Source of the DNA: Aneurinibacillus sp. Ricciae_BoGa-3
GTDB lineage: Bacteria > Bacillota > Bacilli > Aneurinibacillales > Aneurinibacillaceae
Length of the DNA stretch: 64,000 nt
Assembly: GCF_028421645.1 (NCBI RefSeq)
Contig: NZ_CP116887.1
Span: forward strand, 2,730,001-2,794,000
Direction: 5' to 3'
A model generated the notes under the pieces. The model was given only the letters and a program-made list of their open reading frames with translations. It searched no databases and had not been told where the DNA came from. Position numbers and translations under genes: made by a program. Positions 1-8,991 of the stretch are shown here, piece after piece (the stretch's first letter is position 1; each line of letters begins with the position of its first letter).

Positions 1-338
1 GAGGTCAAAATCTCCAATCAAACCAGAATGATAAAAATTTTTCAAATACGGAAACCGCACGCAACGAACAACTGGAAAATGAAATGAGGATCCAGATGAA
101 ACTATTGGGATACCACCGCAAAGATATAAGGCTTACAATCTCGAACGACTCTTTATCAATTATGGGTACCTATAATTCGGAAAACATCGTAAAAAATATC
201 GAATTACCAGCAAATGCGAATATAGAAAAGACGAGAGCACACTACCGCGATAACGTGCTAACTGTTACAACTCCGCTGAGAGGTCCCGAAGAGATGAAAA
301 CACATATTTGGGAGCCTCGTAACATTCCAATTGAATGA
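1..338 (+). CDS. Hsp20/alpha-crystallin-like protein, 5' end outside window
   Basis: The frame is open from base 3 to the TGA at 336-338, so the gene starts left of the window. The visible ~111 residues contain the second half of an alpha-crystallin domain: a GYHRKDIRL stretch (matching the family's GY.KEDI.L), a SLSIMG strand and a DNVLTVTTPL strand near the end. Family members are small chaperones; in Bacillus some (CotM, CotP) are spore-coat proteins. An internal ATG at 84 has no good ribosome-binding site, so it is not taken as the start. The spore-coat role is an inference from the sporulation genes nearby. Confidence 0.6.
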   Translation, partial: GQNLQSNQNDKNFSNTETARNEQLENEMRIQMKLLGYHRKDIRLTISNDSLSIMGTYNSENIVKNIELPANANIEKTRAHYRDNVLTVTTPLRGPEEMKTHIWEPRNIPIE

Positions 339-404
339 GCATAAAAAACGGAGTGCTCGCAACCAATGTCTTAACTAAAGAACTAAATACAGTGATGTGG
401 AGTA

Positions 405-441
405 AAAAAAACGCTATGGAATTATTTCATAGCGTTTTTTT
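405..441. terminator. Rho-independent terminator
   Basis: Perfect inverted repeat AAAACGCTATG / CATAGCGTTTT with a 9-base loop, followed by a T run on the plus strand and preceded by an A run. It can terminate both the Hsp20-like gene (plus) and the protease gene (minus). Confidence 0.85.
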
Positions 442-618
442 ACAGGTATAAATTTTTAAAAGTGATGCTTTTCGCAAGCTTGCTTCTACATATAAAAGAC
501 CAACAGAAGAATAAAAATTCATTCCCCTTCTTCACTATATACGACGTTTGTCCATATTTTCAACATATGAGAGTAAATTTGGCTACTCGGGTTCTAACTT
601 GGATATTACTTTCAACAA

Positions 619-1662
619 TTATTTCAAGAGAGAAAGATCAAGAACACCATGGCCATACTCACGTCGCGGGCCAAGTCGTTTACTTAGTTGCACCAAAGAC
701 CCCTGAGCTCTTGCGCCGTTCCTATTGCTATTCAGGCCAAGTAGGAGTGCCGCACCGCCGCTCACATGAGGAGCTGCCATTGATGTACCACTCAACTCCT
801 TATACCCTCCACCTTTCCAGGCACTTTTTATCGCCACCCCAGGCGCCATCATATCAATTCGACTTCCCGTACTGGAAAAGGATGCCCGCTTCATCTCACG
901 GTCAACCGCTCCTACCGAGATAACCGAGGGAAAACGAGCCGGGTAGTCGATACTACCACCGCGTTCACCGTTGTTTCCTGCTGAAGCGACTAGGACCATT
1001 CCTTTTTGATGCGCTCTCCGTGTTGCGTACTCTAAAGCGGTGGTATGATTACTGCTTCCAAGGCTCATATTAAGCACCTGTATATTATTATCAATGGCCC
1101 ACTCAATTCCCCTAATGATATCGCTGATGCGTCCGCTTCCGTTCCTGTCCATTACTTTAATGCCATATAAATCCACACCCGGGGAAACGCCGTACAAGCT
1201 ACCGGATTTTCTAGCGGCTATGATTCCGGATACATGGGTGCCATGTCCATTGTCATCCTCAAAGTTTCCGTTATCCGAAATGATATTATATCCACCTGCG
1301 ATTTGACTACGAAAAGCGGGGTGAGAACGGGCAATGCCGGTGTCTAATACACCTACTCGGATGCCTTTACCTGTCGATTTATCCCAAACATCTGGTGCAT
1401 GAACGGCCTGAATATTCCAGGGCACATTGGAAGCTAGCTGGTTTTGCACAGTGGGAATTGCCCTGTGTACGCTGATTTGTATATCCTCCTCAATACGGGA
1501 AAAAGCCGGATGATTAGACAACAATTGAACATTTTCGATAGTGGCGACAATAAAAGGGAAATGTTTGTGGCAGTGTAAAATCTGAACGCCGCGACGGTTG
1601 ATACATGCTTCACGCGCTCGCTTCATGTCTGTTTTTACATGAATTAAATATCGTTTCACCAT
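619..1662 (-). CDS. Subtilisin-like serine protease (peptidase S8)
   Basis: The 347-residue protein has the complete subtilase triad: Asp107 in VLDTGIA, His140 in GHGTHVSG and Ser294 in GTSMAAPHVSG, plus the oxyanion Asn230 in ASAGNNG. Residues 1-80 look like an inhibitor-I9-type propeptide (KRYLIHVK at the start). There is no hydrophobic signal peptide at the N-terminus, so secretion is uncertain; it may act in the mother cell or leave by another route. The gene is single, and the bidirectional terminator at 405-441 lies downstream. Catalytic identity is secure; substrate and location are not. Confidence 0.9.
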   Translation of the reverse strand: MVKRYLIHVKTDMKRAREACINRRGVQILHCHKHFPFIVATIENVQLLSNHPAFSRIEEDIQISVHRAIPTVQNQLASNVPWNIQAVHAPDVWDKSTGKGIRVGVLDTGIARSHPAFRSQIAGGYNIISDNGNFEDDNGHGTHVSGIIAARKSGSLYGVSPGVDLYGIKVMDRNGSGRISDIIRGIEWAIDNNIQVLNMSLGSSNHTTALEYATRRAHQKGMVLVASAGNNGERGGSIDYPARFPSVISVGAVDREMKRASFSSTGSRIDMMAPGVAIKSAWKGGGYKELSGTSMAAPHVSGGAALLLGLNSNRNGARAQGSLVQLSKRLGPRREYGHGVLDLSLLK

Positions 1663-1820
1663 AAATCAAACCCCTTCTCAGTCTATGTTTCCAGTGTATG
1701 AAAAGTTAACTGAAAGGAGATTTAATACAACCAGGAAGATACCCAAATTTGCGCCTTATTCAAAAAATGTAAATCTAAAACCAATGAGAAAAGCTGCAAG
1801 GTTTTATTAGGCCAGTTTGT

Positions 1821-1927
1821 TTCAGAATATATACGGTAACCTCGTTCCACAAAAAATTTTCAACAGTAAAATATACTATCTTCATGAAAGGAGAGAACAG
1901 TCAATGGATATAAATAAAGTTGTTTAA
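1821..1927 (+). repeat. Diverged copy A of a sporulation-gene leader
   Basis: Bases 1821-1927 match 3212-3320 closely: TTCAGAATATATACG, then AACCTCGTT, then AAAGGAGAGAA and ATGGATATAAATA. The second copy drives the intact SpoVIF-like gene at 3299. The conserved block probably holds the promoter and ribosome-binding site. Together with the matches further downstream it shows that a whole small-gene cassette was duplicated in tandem. Confidence 0.75.
1904..1927 (+). pseudogene. Truncated SpoVIF-like gene start
   Basis: ATG GAT ATA AAT AAA GTT GTT TAA: the first codons match the intact gene at 3299 (MDIN), then the frame stops after seven codons. The ribosome-binding site GAAAGGAGAGAA is kept. 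This is the 5' stub of the duplicated gene; the remaining ~80 codons are missing. Confidence 0.65.
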
Positions 1928-2022
1928 TTATTTGTTATTTTACAAAAAAACTAATTAGAAAATTGAACTAAATGAGTGGGGTTAAGGATAACAGAAGATT
2001 AAATGAGTAAAAGGTGATGATG

Positions 2023-2658
2023 ATGCATCCTCTATCGCCCTTTCGTTACACGGCCATAGGAGACTCTATTACAGCAGGGGCCGGAGCTTTTTATATCTAT
2101 GGGTATGCGCACCAGTATCGTAATCTTATAGAAAAGGATTTAAAGACGCGTGTCACTTTTCGTAATTTAGCAAAGTCAGGCTGGACGAGTCAAGAATTAT
2201 TACAAGCGCTTAGAAATGACCCTGCCTTTTTCAAAGCCATACAAACGGCAGATATCATCACATGCTCCATAGGTGGAAACGATTTACTTCAGGTAGGTCG
2301 TGTTTATGAAAAAGCAAAAATGAAAAAAGCAGGAAAGATTGCACTTCAAAATTTTCAGCGAAATTTTTTATCCATCGACCAAACCATTAAAAACATAAAA
2401 AAATCTTCAACACCTTATAGTATCCGCTATATCGAACTCTATAACCCTCTGCCTGAATTTCCTCTAGCTCAGCAGTTGGTGAAAAAGTTAAATCAAATTC
2501 TCCATAAAGCAGCCGACTCCCATACAAAGATTGCCCCTGTGTATGCTGCCTTTTTACATCACGAAAATAAACTGTTATTTATCGATGGGTTACATCCCAA
2601 CTATAATGGGCATCGATTAATAGCAGAAACCATTAGAAAATTAGATGATAAACCCTAA
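2023..2658 (+). CDS. SGNH/GDSL-type lipase or esterase
   Basis: About 211 residues with the SGNH-hydrolase blocks in order: AIGDSIT (nucleophile Ser), an LAKSGWTS region (Gly block), SIGGNDLL (Asn block) and DGLHPNYNGH near the C-terminus (Asp and His). Many spore-formers carry such enzymes as LipC-type germination or cortex-associated lipases. The start region is GTG ATG ATG ATG CAT; the third ATG at 2023 is best spaced from AAAAGG, but 2014-2020 are possible. A ~30-bp remnant of this gene's start recurs at 3599, part of the tandem duplication. Confidence 0.85.
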   Translation: MHPLSPFRYTAIGDSITAGAGAFYIYGYAHQYRNLIEKDLKTRVTFRNLAKSGWTSQELLQALRNDPAFFKAIQTADIITCSIGGNDLLQVGRVYEKAKMKKAGKIALQNFQRNFLSIDQTIKNIKKSSTPYSIRYIELYNPLPEFPLAQQLVKKLNQILHKAADSHTKIAPVYAAFLHHENKLLFIDGLHPNYNGHRLIAETIRKLDDKP

Positions 2659-2714
2659 CGCTTCTGCTCCGTGCACGCAATATCATCCATCCCTTATTTA
2701 AAGAGGAAGAGGAT

Positions 2715-2799
2715 ATGGCTTCCGGTATTAACAACAATATATCATCTTCGTGCTCTTCACCCTGCTCGCCTCCTGCTTTTGTTATGTTATCGGATATAA
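2715..2799 (+). pseudogene. Frameshifted YjcZ-type spore miniprotein gene
   Basis: The DNA aligns with the intact 30-residue gene at 3937-4029: same start ATGGCTTCCGGTATTAAC and same end TATCGGATATAA. It lacks several bases after the AAC codons and one more near TCCTGC, so the hydrophobic reading frame is destroyed. It is the decayed partner of 3937 in copy A of the duplicated cassette. Confidence 0.65.
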
Positions 2800-2987
2800 A
2801 CCCAAAAATGAGTCTACTGAGCACTTGTCCACAACAAAGTTAAAAGGCAAACATAGTATATATGGAAACTACATTTTAAATAGCCAAAGCCAATTGCTCC
2901 ACTCCATTTTTTCGATAATCCAATATTTGTATATCCTTCTCTTCGTATGAAGTGTAGTTCACTCCATTGAACATGGGAGGTGATAGT

Positions 2988-3065
2988 ATGTTCTTTACAA
3001 GCATTCGATTCATTCTTGTTATCTTCGTACTGCTGGTAATTATTACAGAAGGTTGCGAAAACTAA
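2988..3065 (+). CDS. YjcZ-family-like spore miniprotein (25 aa)
   Basis: ATG at 2988 follows a perfect GGGAGGTGAT ribosome-binding site. The protein is 25 residues: a short polar start, one membrane segment (RFILVIFVLLVIIT) and a Cys-containing tail (GCEN). This matches the layout of the YjcZ/YxaM-type spore membrane miniproteins, which share an LVLFILLVII core. A duplicated but dead copy lies at 4215-4288. A terminator follows at 3134. The family assignment rests on the pattern, not on a search. Confidence 0.65.
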   Translation: MFFTSIRFILVIFVLLVIITEGCEN

Positions 3066-3133
3066 TGGGTATAAGTGAGCATGCGTAAGTCTCACAGATG
3101 CTATCTCTGAAAACCCGTAGACCTCCCTCCTAG

Positions 3134-3164
3134 AAAAGGCCGTTCTATTTGAGCGGCCTTTTGC
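3134..3164 (+). terminator. Terminator of the miniprotein gene, copy A
   Basis: Stem AAAAGGCCGTTC / GAGCGGCCTTTT with a 5-base loop and a T-rich tail. Near-identical hairpins recur at 4359 and 4441, so this terminator exists in three copies through duplication. Confidence 0.8.
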
Positions 3165-3298
3165 TTTACCAATTGAACCTATTGTGTTTAAGCGTTTTTT
3201 AGGCTAGTGACTTTCAGAATATATACGTTAACCTCGTTTCATATCAAAATATTTAACAATTAAATGTAGTATCTTACAGGAAAGGAGAGAATAGCCGA

Positions 3299-3562
3299 AT
3301 GGATATAAATACGATTATGAAAATTGTTAAGGAGATTCCAATAGACAAATTGAACGATGAAAAAACAATTAAGAAAGTAATACAAGCTGCCGGAAAAGCG
3401 AATGGACAAACGTTTTCAGATGCTGAACTTAACAAATACGTTCAGCAATTTAAAGGTTTTTCTAACGACGGATCGGGTCTTTCATTGATAGCTAAGCTTT
3501 TACAAAGCGGGATTACCATGGGCCAAGTAGATGAGATTAAGAAAAAAATGGGACCTAAATAA
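3299..3562 (+). CDS. SpoVIF-like small sporulation protein
   Basis: An 87-residue acidic and lysine-rich soluble protein. The DEKTIKKVIQAAGKANG stretch and the C-terminal SLIAKLLQSGITMGQVDEIKKKM resemble the stage VI sporulation protein F family (late sporulation, spore-coat assembly, about 85-90 residues). The ATG follows GGAAAGGAGAGAA and the conserved leader shared with 1821-1927. A seven-codon stub of a second copy sits at 1904. The family call is from remembered motifs and should be confirmed by profile search. Confidence 0.5.
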   Translation: MDINTIMKIVKEIPIDKLNDEKTIKKVIQAAGKANGQTFSDAELNKYVQQFKGFSNDGSGLSLIAKLLQSGITMGQVDEIKKKMGPK

Positions 3563-3936
3563 TCTTCCGAACAAAACGAACATTTCAAAGTCAGGCAATG
3601 ATGATGCATCCTCTAGTGCCCTATCGAGCGGAGCCTAGAAACTTAGTATTAACCCTACCTGTTTTCTGTAAGCGATAAAAACAGAGTTGTGCAAGAACGA
3701 GTACAAAGTATTGCAACTTGACATGGAGCCTCCAATGGCATGATGAATGAGCCAAAACCTCAGCTGTATCAAGGGCTGGCTAATCAACTAAAGCTATCAT
3801 GCCCCTCACTCCATATAAATTTGCTACAGAGTAACTTCTTTCCAATTCTATGTATCTTCGTATTGCAGTAAACACCGTAACATTTATTCAATCCCGTTTA
3901 ATCATACATCCCTTATGTAAAAGGGAGGGAGATTTC
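3563..3936. other. Intergenic stretch with a remnant of the lipase start
   Basis: Bases 3599-3632 (ATGATGCATCCTCTAGTGCC and following) match the first codons of the lipase at 2014-2050, after which similarity is lost. No open reading frame or convincing signal is visible in the rest, so this is the decayed lipase position of cassette copy B. Confidence 0.55.
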
Positions 3937-4029
3937 ATGACTTCCGGTATTAACAACAGCGAATTTATTATCATCCTCGTGCTCTTTACCTTACTCGCCA
4001 TCCTGCTTTTGCTATGTTATCGGATATAA
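3937..4029 (+). CDS. YjcZ-family-like spore miniprotein (30 aa)
   Basis: ATG at 3937 follows AAGGGAGGGAGATTTC. The 30-residue product starts MTSGINNSEF, continues with one strongly hydrophobic segment (IIILVLFTLLAILLLL) and ends CYRI. The layout (Gly/Asn/Ser start, single membrane helix, Cys near the end) fits the YjcZ-type spore membrane miniproteins. The homologous position in copy A (2715) is frameshifted, so this is the surviving copy. Confidence 0.65.
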   Translation: MTSGINNSEFIIILVLFTLLAILLLLCYRI

Positions 4030-4214
4030 ATCCAAAAATGAGTCTACTGAGCACTTGTCCACAACAAAGATACCGAGACAGTCATATGATATGGAAACTA
4101 CATTTTAAATAGCAAAAACCAATTGCTCCATTTTTTTCGATAATCCAATCTTGTCCATCCTTATCGTCATAGCATGAAGTGTAGTTTACTCCTTTAAACA
4201 AAGGAGGTGATAGT

Positions 4215-4288
4215 ATTTTTGGGGTATCCGCTTCATTCTTGTGATTTTCGTTCTGCTCGTGATTATTTCTGAAGGTTAGGAAAATTAA
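4215..4288 (+). pseudogene. Dead copy of the 25-aa miniprotein gene
   Basis: The sequence aligns with the intact gene at 2988-3065, including the AAAGGAGGTGATAGT leader. Here the start codon reads ATT instead of ATG, the length before the hydrophobic core differs, and the Cys codon TGC has become TAG (4277-4279). All three changes are inactivating. It is the partner of 2988 in cassette copy B. Confidence 0.7.
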
Positions 4289-4358
4289 TTAGTGTAAATA
4301 GCACTGCGTAAATCTCACAGATGCTATCTCTGAAAACCCATAGACCTCCCTCCTAAAG

Positions 4359-4387
4359 AAAAGGCCGTTCAATTTGAACGGTCTTTT
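4359..4387 (+). terminator. Terminator, copy B
   Basis: Stem AAAAGGCCGTTC / GAACGGTCTTTT, loop AATTT; the duplicate of the 3134 terminator after the dead miniprotein copy. Confidence 0.75.
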
Positions 4388-4440
4388 GCTTACCAAGTAA
4401 ATCTGACAGATGCTATCTCCGAAAAGCTCCCTCCTACAGG

Positions 4441-4467
4441 AAAGGCCGTTCTCTTAGAACAACCTTT
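4441..4467 (+). terminator. Terminator-like hairpin, third copy
   Basis: Stem AAAGGCCGTTCT / AGAACAACCTTTT, a more degraded relative of the hairpins at 3134 and 4359; the flanking TCTCACAGATGCTATCTC-type text is also repeated, pointing to a further partial duplication. Confidence 0.55.
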
Positions 4468-5202
4468 TGCTCACCAAGTAAATCTGGCAGATGAATCGGT
4501 ACTTACAAAATATTCACCATTATACAAAATGATACCTATTTATTTCTGCCCTGATATTCGAAAACATGGTTGTTCAATATCAATGGGGTACTACATTTTT
4601 ATGCATAGCTCGTTTTATCGGACGTAATTAACAATAAAGCTCGCCATTTTTCATCATGTCGATGAAAAGAGAAAGCCTTTTTGGAGCTATACTTTGATTA
4701 CCTGCCTCAAGTATTGACTTTATTGGCCGTAGCCGAAAATGATCCTTATCCAAGGAAACCAAGTTAACCGGAGAATAAACAGGGTTGAAAATTAAAAATG
4801 GCTGATGTCCAAAAAATAAAGACTAAACGGTATTATGATTGCCTGGCAACGTCCGCAAACTTCGTAATGCAATACAACACGGATTTGTCTGACGGATACC
4901 GATAAAATTGAATAAATGATCTTCTCCATTCTTTGTTTAGGAAACAAAAAGAAAACCGCCCCCATACCAAAGTTTCTGAACGCGATTTGTATCATTGTCT
5001 TGCTTAAATTTTAATGAAAATGCTGAACGCAATTAAATAAAAAATTCAATAAAATAGACTAAGAAATGTTATTTTATTTAGCCAGTACAATGCCACTCTC
5101 TCTACAGTCATAACTGTATCTACCCGGACTTTACTAATGAAGGCAGTGATCAATTTGTAATTAATGGAAACCTGTTACCACGTATAACGGAGGGAGCGAG
5201 TA
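4468..5202. other. Intergenic stretch without recognisable genes
   Basis: About 730 AT-rich bases. Only short open frames occur, none with a ribosome-binding site or recognisable motif. The last 60 bases contain the ribosome-binding site (GGAGGGAG) for the ilvA remnant at 5203. Confidence 0.5.
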
Positions 5203-5485
5203 ATGGATAAATTGGCTTATCAAGTTGTAGCTGAAGATATCATTGTAGCTAATCATATTTTAAAGGATGTAATTACAAAAACACCCCTGCAAAGGAACAA
5301 CATTTTATCTCAACGATTCGGATGTAACATTTATTTAAAGAGAGAGGATCTACAGGTTGTACGTTCATTTAAATTACGAGGAGCTTATCATTCGATCCAG
5401 AGTTTATCAGATGAACAATCAAAAAACGGAGTGGTTTGCGCTAGTTCTGGTAATCATTCTCAGGGTGTTGCATTTTCTTGTAATT

Positions 5486-7054
5486 GAATCAATTTCATAA
5501 TTGCTTTTTAAAAATCTCAATACCTACAGAATTTTTGTATTCAATTTTAAAAACGACCGGAGGTCGCGTTCTGTTAAGCGGCTTTAACGCTCAATTTGGT
5601 GTTGATACGATCAACAGCTAATTTAGAAGCATTAAACAATAGGCACAGTAAATCAACATGGACTTTCGCTAATTCTCCGGAACGATACCGGATATTGTTC
5701 AACTGGAAATATTCTTTTAAGTACGCGTTCACTCGTTCAACAGAAGTACGTTCCTTATAAAGCTCTTTCCACGACTTGCTTCCACGGGCGGGAGCTGGAT
5801 ACCGGCGCAGATCCACTGTTTTTTTGATTTTCATGCTCCTTTGACAGAGCGTGTCGTGAGCGAGCGGACAATCCTTACATTCCTTCGGTCTTGTATACTT
5901 GAGCGTTTCGTATTTTTTATCATAGCTATCATAACGATAGGAATACTCACGGACACAGGTCGGTGCGAAATACTTATCAACACCGATAGGTGGCGCTTCA
6001 TTCCGCTTATTATAAGCGATGATCCCATCTGCTTTCATACGGTAAATCTGCTCATAAATCGGTTTGTAATCATATCCGGCGTCCGCCATCACTTTCGTGA
6101 TGTTCAGAATAGGAAAACGTTCAGCTATACCTTTTAATAGCGGAATCGCAGCTTTGGCATCGTTCATGTTTCCTGACGAAAGCAAATGTCCTAAAATGTA
6201 CTGACTTTTCGTTTCTACAGCTAAGTGAAGTTTGTAGCCATACCAAAAAAGGTTTTTATTTTCGGAGTTCTTCTTAATTCCCCACCTGGGAGCGTTTGGC
6301 ATTTCTTTTTGAAGCTCACCGAAGGTGTAATCCAATTGTTTTTCGATTTTCTGCTCAAAAATAGGCAGGTTGTTTTGGATTTCTTCCTGTTCTTTTTTCC
6401 AGGCCTCATAGTCTTCTTTCTTTTTGCGGCCTCGTTTTTTCGGTTCTTTGACAGCGGGTTCCTCTTCCACTTCATCTTTTTGTGGAGCTTGATCTCGCGC
6501 TTCGATGTGCGTTGCGTCAATGGCAATATGGCTGCCATCAATAAAACCTTCTTCCATCGCTTGTGATAGAAGTTGATCATTTATTTCAGCCAACACGTTT
6601 GAGGTTTTGATCTTTCGAATCAAACGTGAGAAAGAAGATTCAGATGGCACCCGATCGGAAAAGGAAAAACCACAATCCAGACGGAAAAGAACATCCTGTT
6701 TTAAACGGCGAACAAGAAGTGCTATCGTTGGGACCCCCTCTAAAATACGAGCCAACATGGCATAAATCATCGCGGAATAATTAAGTGACTGAGGGGCACC
6801 TGCAGATGTTTTCTTAGACGTAATTTTAAGCAGCGGCATAATATTAATGCCTTCAAAAATCGCCGTGTAACGTTCGGTAGGTAACAAATCTTGCAGGGAA
6901 AACAAATGTCCTTGACGAATAGAGTACATGAGGAGACCAACCTTTCTCATTGAGTTGTGGTAGCAACTACTCTATTCGAGATTTAGGGAGGTACTCCTTT
7001 TTTTCATCCTTATTGAACCTTACGGTTCAAGGACTATGAGTTATGAATTGATTC
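5486..7054 (-). mobile_element. IS1182-type insertion sequence with 4-bp AATT target duplication
   Basis: Terminal inverted repeats are GAATCAATTTCATAA at 5486 and its complement ending GAATTGATTC at 7054 (one-base gap). The direct repeat AATT at 5482-5485 and 7055-7058 is the target duplication, and excising one copy rejoins ilvA. The element is 1,569 bp with one transposase gene on the minus strand. Clean ends, a clean target duplication and an intact transposase suggest a recent insertion. Confidence 0.9.
5574..6929 (-). CDS. IS1182-family transposase
   Basis: About 451 residues and apparently intact. The DDE residues are in AIDATHIEARD, MADAGYDY and ERTSVERVNAYLKEYF. The central insertion (KEPKKRGRKKKEDYEAW) and the Cys-rich CKDCPLAHDTLC zone before the last catalytic motif are typical of the family. 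The start at MYSIRQGHLFSL is preferred; an upstream ATG at 6950 is possible. It catalyses movement of the surrounding 1.57-kb element. Confidence 0.88.
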   Translation of the reverse strand: MYSIRQGHLFSLQDLLPTERYTAIFEGINIMPLLKITSKKTSAGAPQSLNYSAMIYAMLARILEGVPTIALLVRRLKQDVLFRLDCGFSFSDRVPSESSFSRLIRKIKTSNVLAEINDQLLSQAMEEGFIDGSHIAIDATHIEARDQAPQKDEVEEEPAVKEPKKRGRKKKEDYEAWKKEQEEIQNNLPIFEQKIEKQLDYTFGELQKEMPNAPRWGIKKNSENKNLFWYGYKLHLAVETKSQYILGHLLSSGNMNDAKAAIPLLKGIAERFPILNITKVMADAGYDYKPIYEQIYRMKADGIIAYNKRNEAPPIGVDKYFAPTCVREYSYRYDSYDKKYETLKYTRPKECKDCPLAHDTLCQRSMKIKKTVDLRRYPAPARGSKSWKELYKERTSVERVNAYLKEYFQLNNIRYRSGELAKVHVDLLCLLFNASKLAVDRINTKLSVKAA

Positions 7055-8022
7055 AATTATTTAAAGATTCAGGGAAAATTTTTATGCCAACTACCACACC
7101 TCGGCAGAAAATTTCTCAGGTTAAGTTGTTTGGAGGTAGATATGTTGAAGTTATTCTCACGGGGGATACGTTTGATGATTCATTTGCGGAAGCTAAAAAA
7201 TTCTGCAATGAAAATAAAATGACATTTATACATCCTTTTGATGATCCTAAAGTGATCGCGGGACAGGGCACGGTAGGAGTTGAAATAATGAATGATATGC
7301 AGGAGAATGTTGATTATGTAATCACTCCCATTGGTGGAGGGGGATTGGTTTCTGGTATTGGTGCTTATATTAAAAGTGTAAGCCCTATGACAAAGATAAT
7401 TGGGGTTGAACCAGCCGGCGCAGCTTCAATGACATTATCTCTTAAACAAAATAAAGTTGTTGCACTTAAAAATATTGATAAATTTGTTGACGGAGCTGCG
7501 GTAAAGCAGGTAGGACAGTTACAATGGATATTTGCAAAAAAGTAATAGATGGTATTGTGGCTGTTCCTGAAGGAAAAGTATGTACAGCCATATTAGATTT
7601 ATATAATGAGAATGCAATTGTGGTCGAACCTGCTGGTGCCCTTTCCATTGCTGCTTTAGATGCGTACAATGAAGAAATAAAGGACAAAAATGTTATTTGT
7701 ATTATAAGTGGTGGGAATAATGACATTGATAGAATGCAGGAAATAAAAGAGCGCTCATTGATTTACGAAGGACTAAAACATTATTTTATAATTAACTTCC
7801 CACAAAGGGCGGGTGCGTTACGTGAATTTCTGGATGAAGTTCTTGGTCCGAATGATGACATTACGCGCTTTGAGTATATTAAAAAGAATAATAAGGATAA
7901 CGGTCCGGCTTTAGTCGGAATTGAACTGAAAATTAAAGAAGATTATGACCCCCTGATACAAAGAATGCAAGGAAAATGCGTTAATTACATTGAAATTAAT
8001 AATGATCCTACATTATTTAATA

Positions 8023-8991
8023 GATTCATCACCACTTTTTGTGGAGAGTTAAAGGAAACATGAAAACACCCGCGAGTTCCTGGCAAGAATGTTAGTGCTA
8101 CCAAAACATTCCAAGGAGGAATCGCGGGTGTCTCAAATGCTTTCCATACCCTTAGAATTGCCAGAATTTCAGATTGTTAATCAGTGGTCAGAAAAGGAAG
8201 CACATTTTGCTTTGGTCAGAAAACAATGTGGCATCGAAAGATGCCCAGCTTGTGTTTTTTGTTCTTTGGGAATCCACGATCGCCTAACAAGAAAGGTAAG
8301 AGACCTTGCGGTCCTAAAGAACCCTTTATTTTTACTGGTTGAAATCGTGCGTTTTCGCTGTCAAAACTGTGAAGAGGTATTTTCTCAATCCTTTGATTCC
8401 ATAAAACCTAACCAACATTTTACGAAACGTTATCAATCGTTGTTGATATGTGGGAGCCGTTCCATAAAGCATTACGCATGATATTTCCAGCGGCTACTAT
8501 CGTTATCGATAAATATCATGTTGTACAGAAGGTAACACAAGCACTTGATCAAGTCCGTAAGGAACTTCAAAGCAGCACCAAAAAAGCAAAGAATCCGCTA
8601 AAGAGTCATCGATTTCTCCTTTTAAGAAGCTGGGAGAAGTTAAAAGAGAAACATCATCACAAACTTGATAATATGCAAGATGCTTCCGCACTGCTAGCTC
8701 AAGCCTATTTCTTAAAGGAATCATTTCGTAATATCTATAAAGCTTCTTCCTATGAAGAAGCAAGCAAACTGTTGTTAAGGTGGTTAACAGAGGCTGAAAA
8801 TAGCGGTTTATCGTCTTTTAGAAAAGTCGCAAAGACAATTTGTAGTTGGCAAAATGAAATTCTAGGTTACTTTAATGTTTTCATCACGAATGCCCGCACT
8901 GAAGGCACAAATCATAAGATCAAAAACATTAAACGAAGGGCGTACGGATATCGAAACTTATCTCGTTTTCGTCTTCGTGTGATGTTAGAAT
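8023..8991 (+). mobile_element. Internally deleted ISL3-type element, copy 1
   Basis: This block is nearly identical to the complement of 22743-23710. It opens with TTCATCACCACTTTTTGTGG at the end of ilvA and contains an ISL3 transposase gene lacking its middle. The right end is missing: similarity to the other copy stops at 8991, where an acyl-carrier-protein gene begins on the opposite strand. Because ilvA's natural C-terminus should end near TLFN, the first ~40 bp are more likely the element's left end than ilvA sequence. Confidence 0.8.
8089..8991 (+). pseudogene. ISL3-family transposase, internal deletion and lost 3' end
   Basis: The N-terminal part (zinc-finger-like CPAC ... CQNC) reads to about residue 125. 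The frame then breaks at 8440-8450, where the C-terminal DDE part resumes with MWEPFHKALRMIFPAA and VIDKYHVVQKV, so the middle of a normal ~400-residue transposase is gone. The C-terminal domain ends at RLRVMLE, where the acpP fragment begins. The same deletion occurs in copy 2, so it predates the duplication. Confidence 0.85.

Larger units (their letters stand above)
5203..8063 (+). pseudogene. ilvA: Threonine dehydratase (ilvA), interrupted and frameshifted
   Basis: The pieces together encode a short-form biosynthetic threonine dehydratase (PLP enzyme, threonine to 2-oxobutanoate, isoleucine pathway) with one ACT-like C-terminal domain. Visible signatures are the PLP-lysine block RSFKLRGAY, SSGNHSQGVA, IGGGGL, EPAGAAS and SGGNND. 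An insertion sequence (5486-7054) splits codon 94-95 and duplicates AATT. Removing it restores N-Y-L-K-I-Q-G-K and then IFMPTTTP after a one-base deletion in AAAATTTTT (about 7076-7083). A second one-base loss lies near 7523 (VGQLQ / MDICKKV). The C-terminus beyond TLFN looks foreign and may be the end of the ISL3 element. Confidence 0.9.

Noticed and set aside
462..923. 153-codon plus-strand frame overlapping the protease gene
   Set aside because: It is antisense to the subtilisin-like gene and has no family motif or ribosome-binding site.
4792..4995. 67-codon minus-strand frame
   Set aside because: No site, no motif, composition like random AT-rich DNA.
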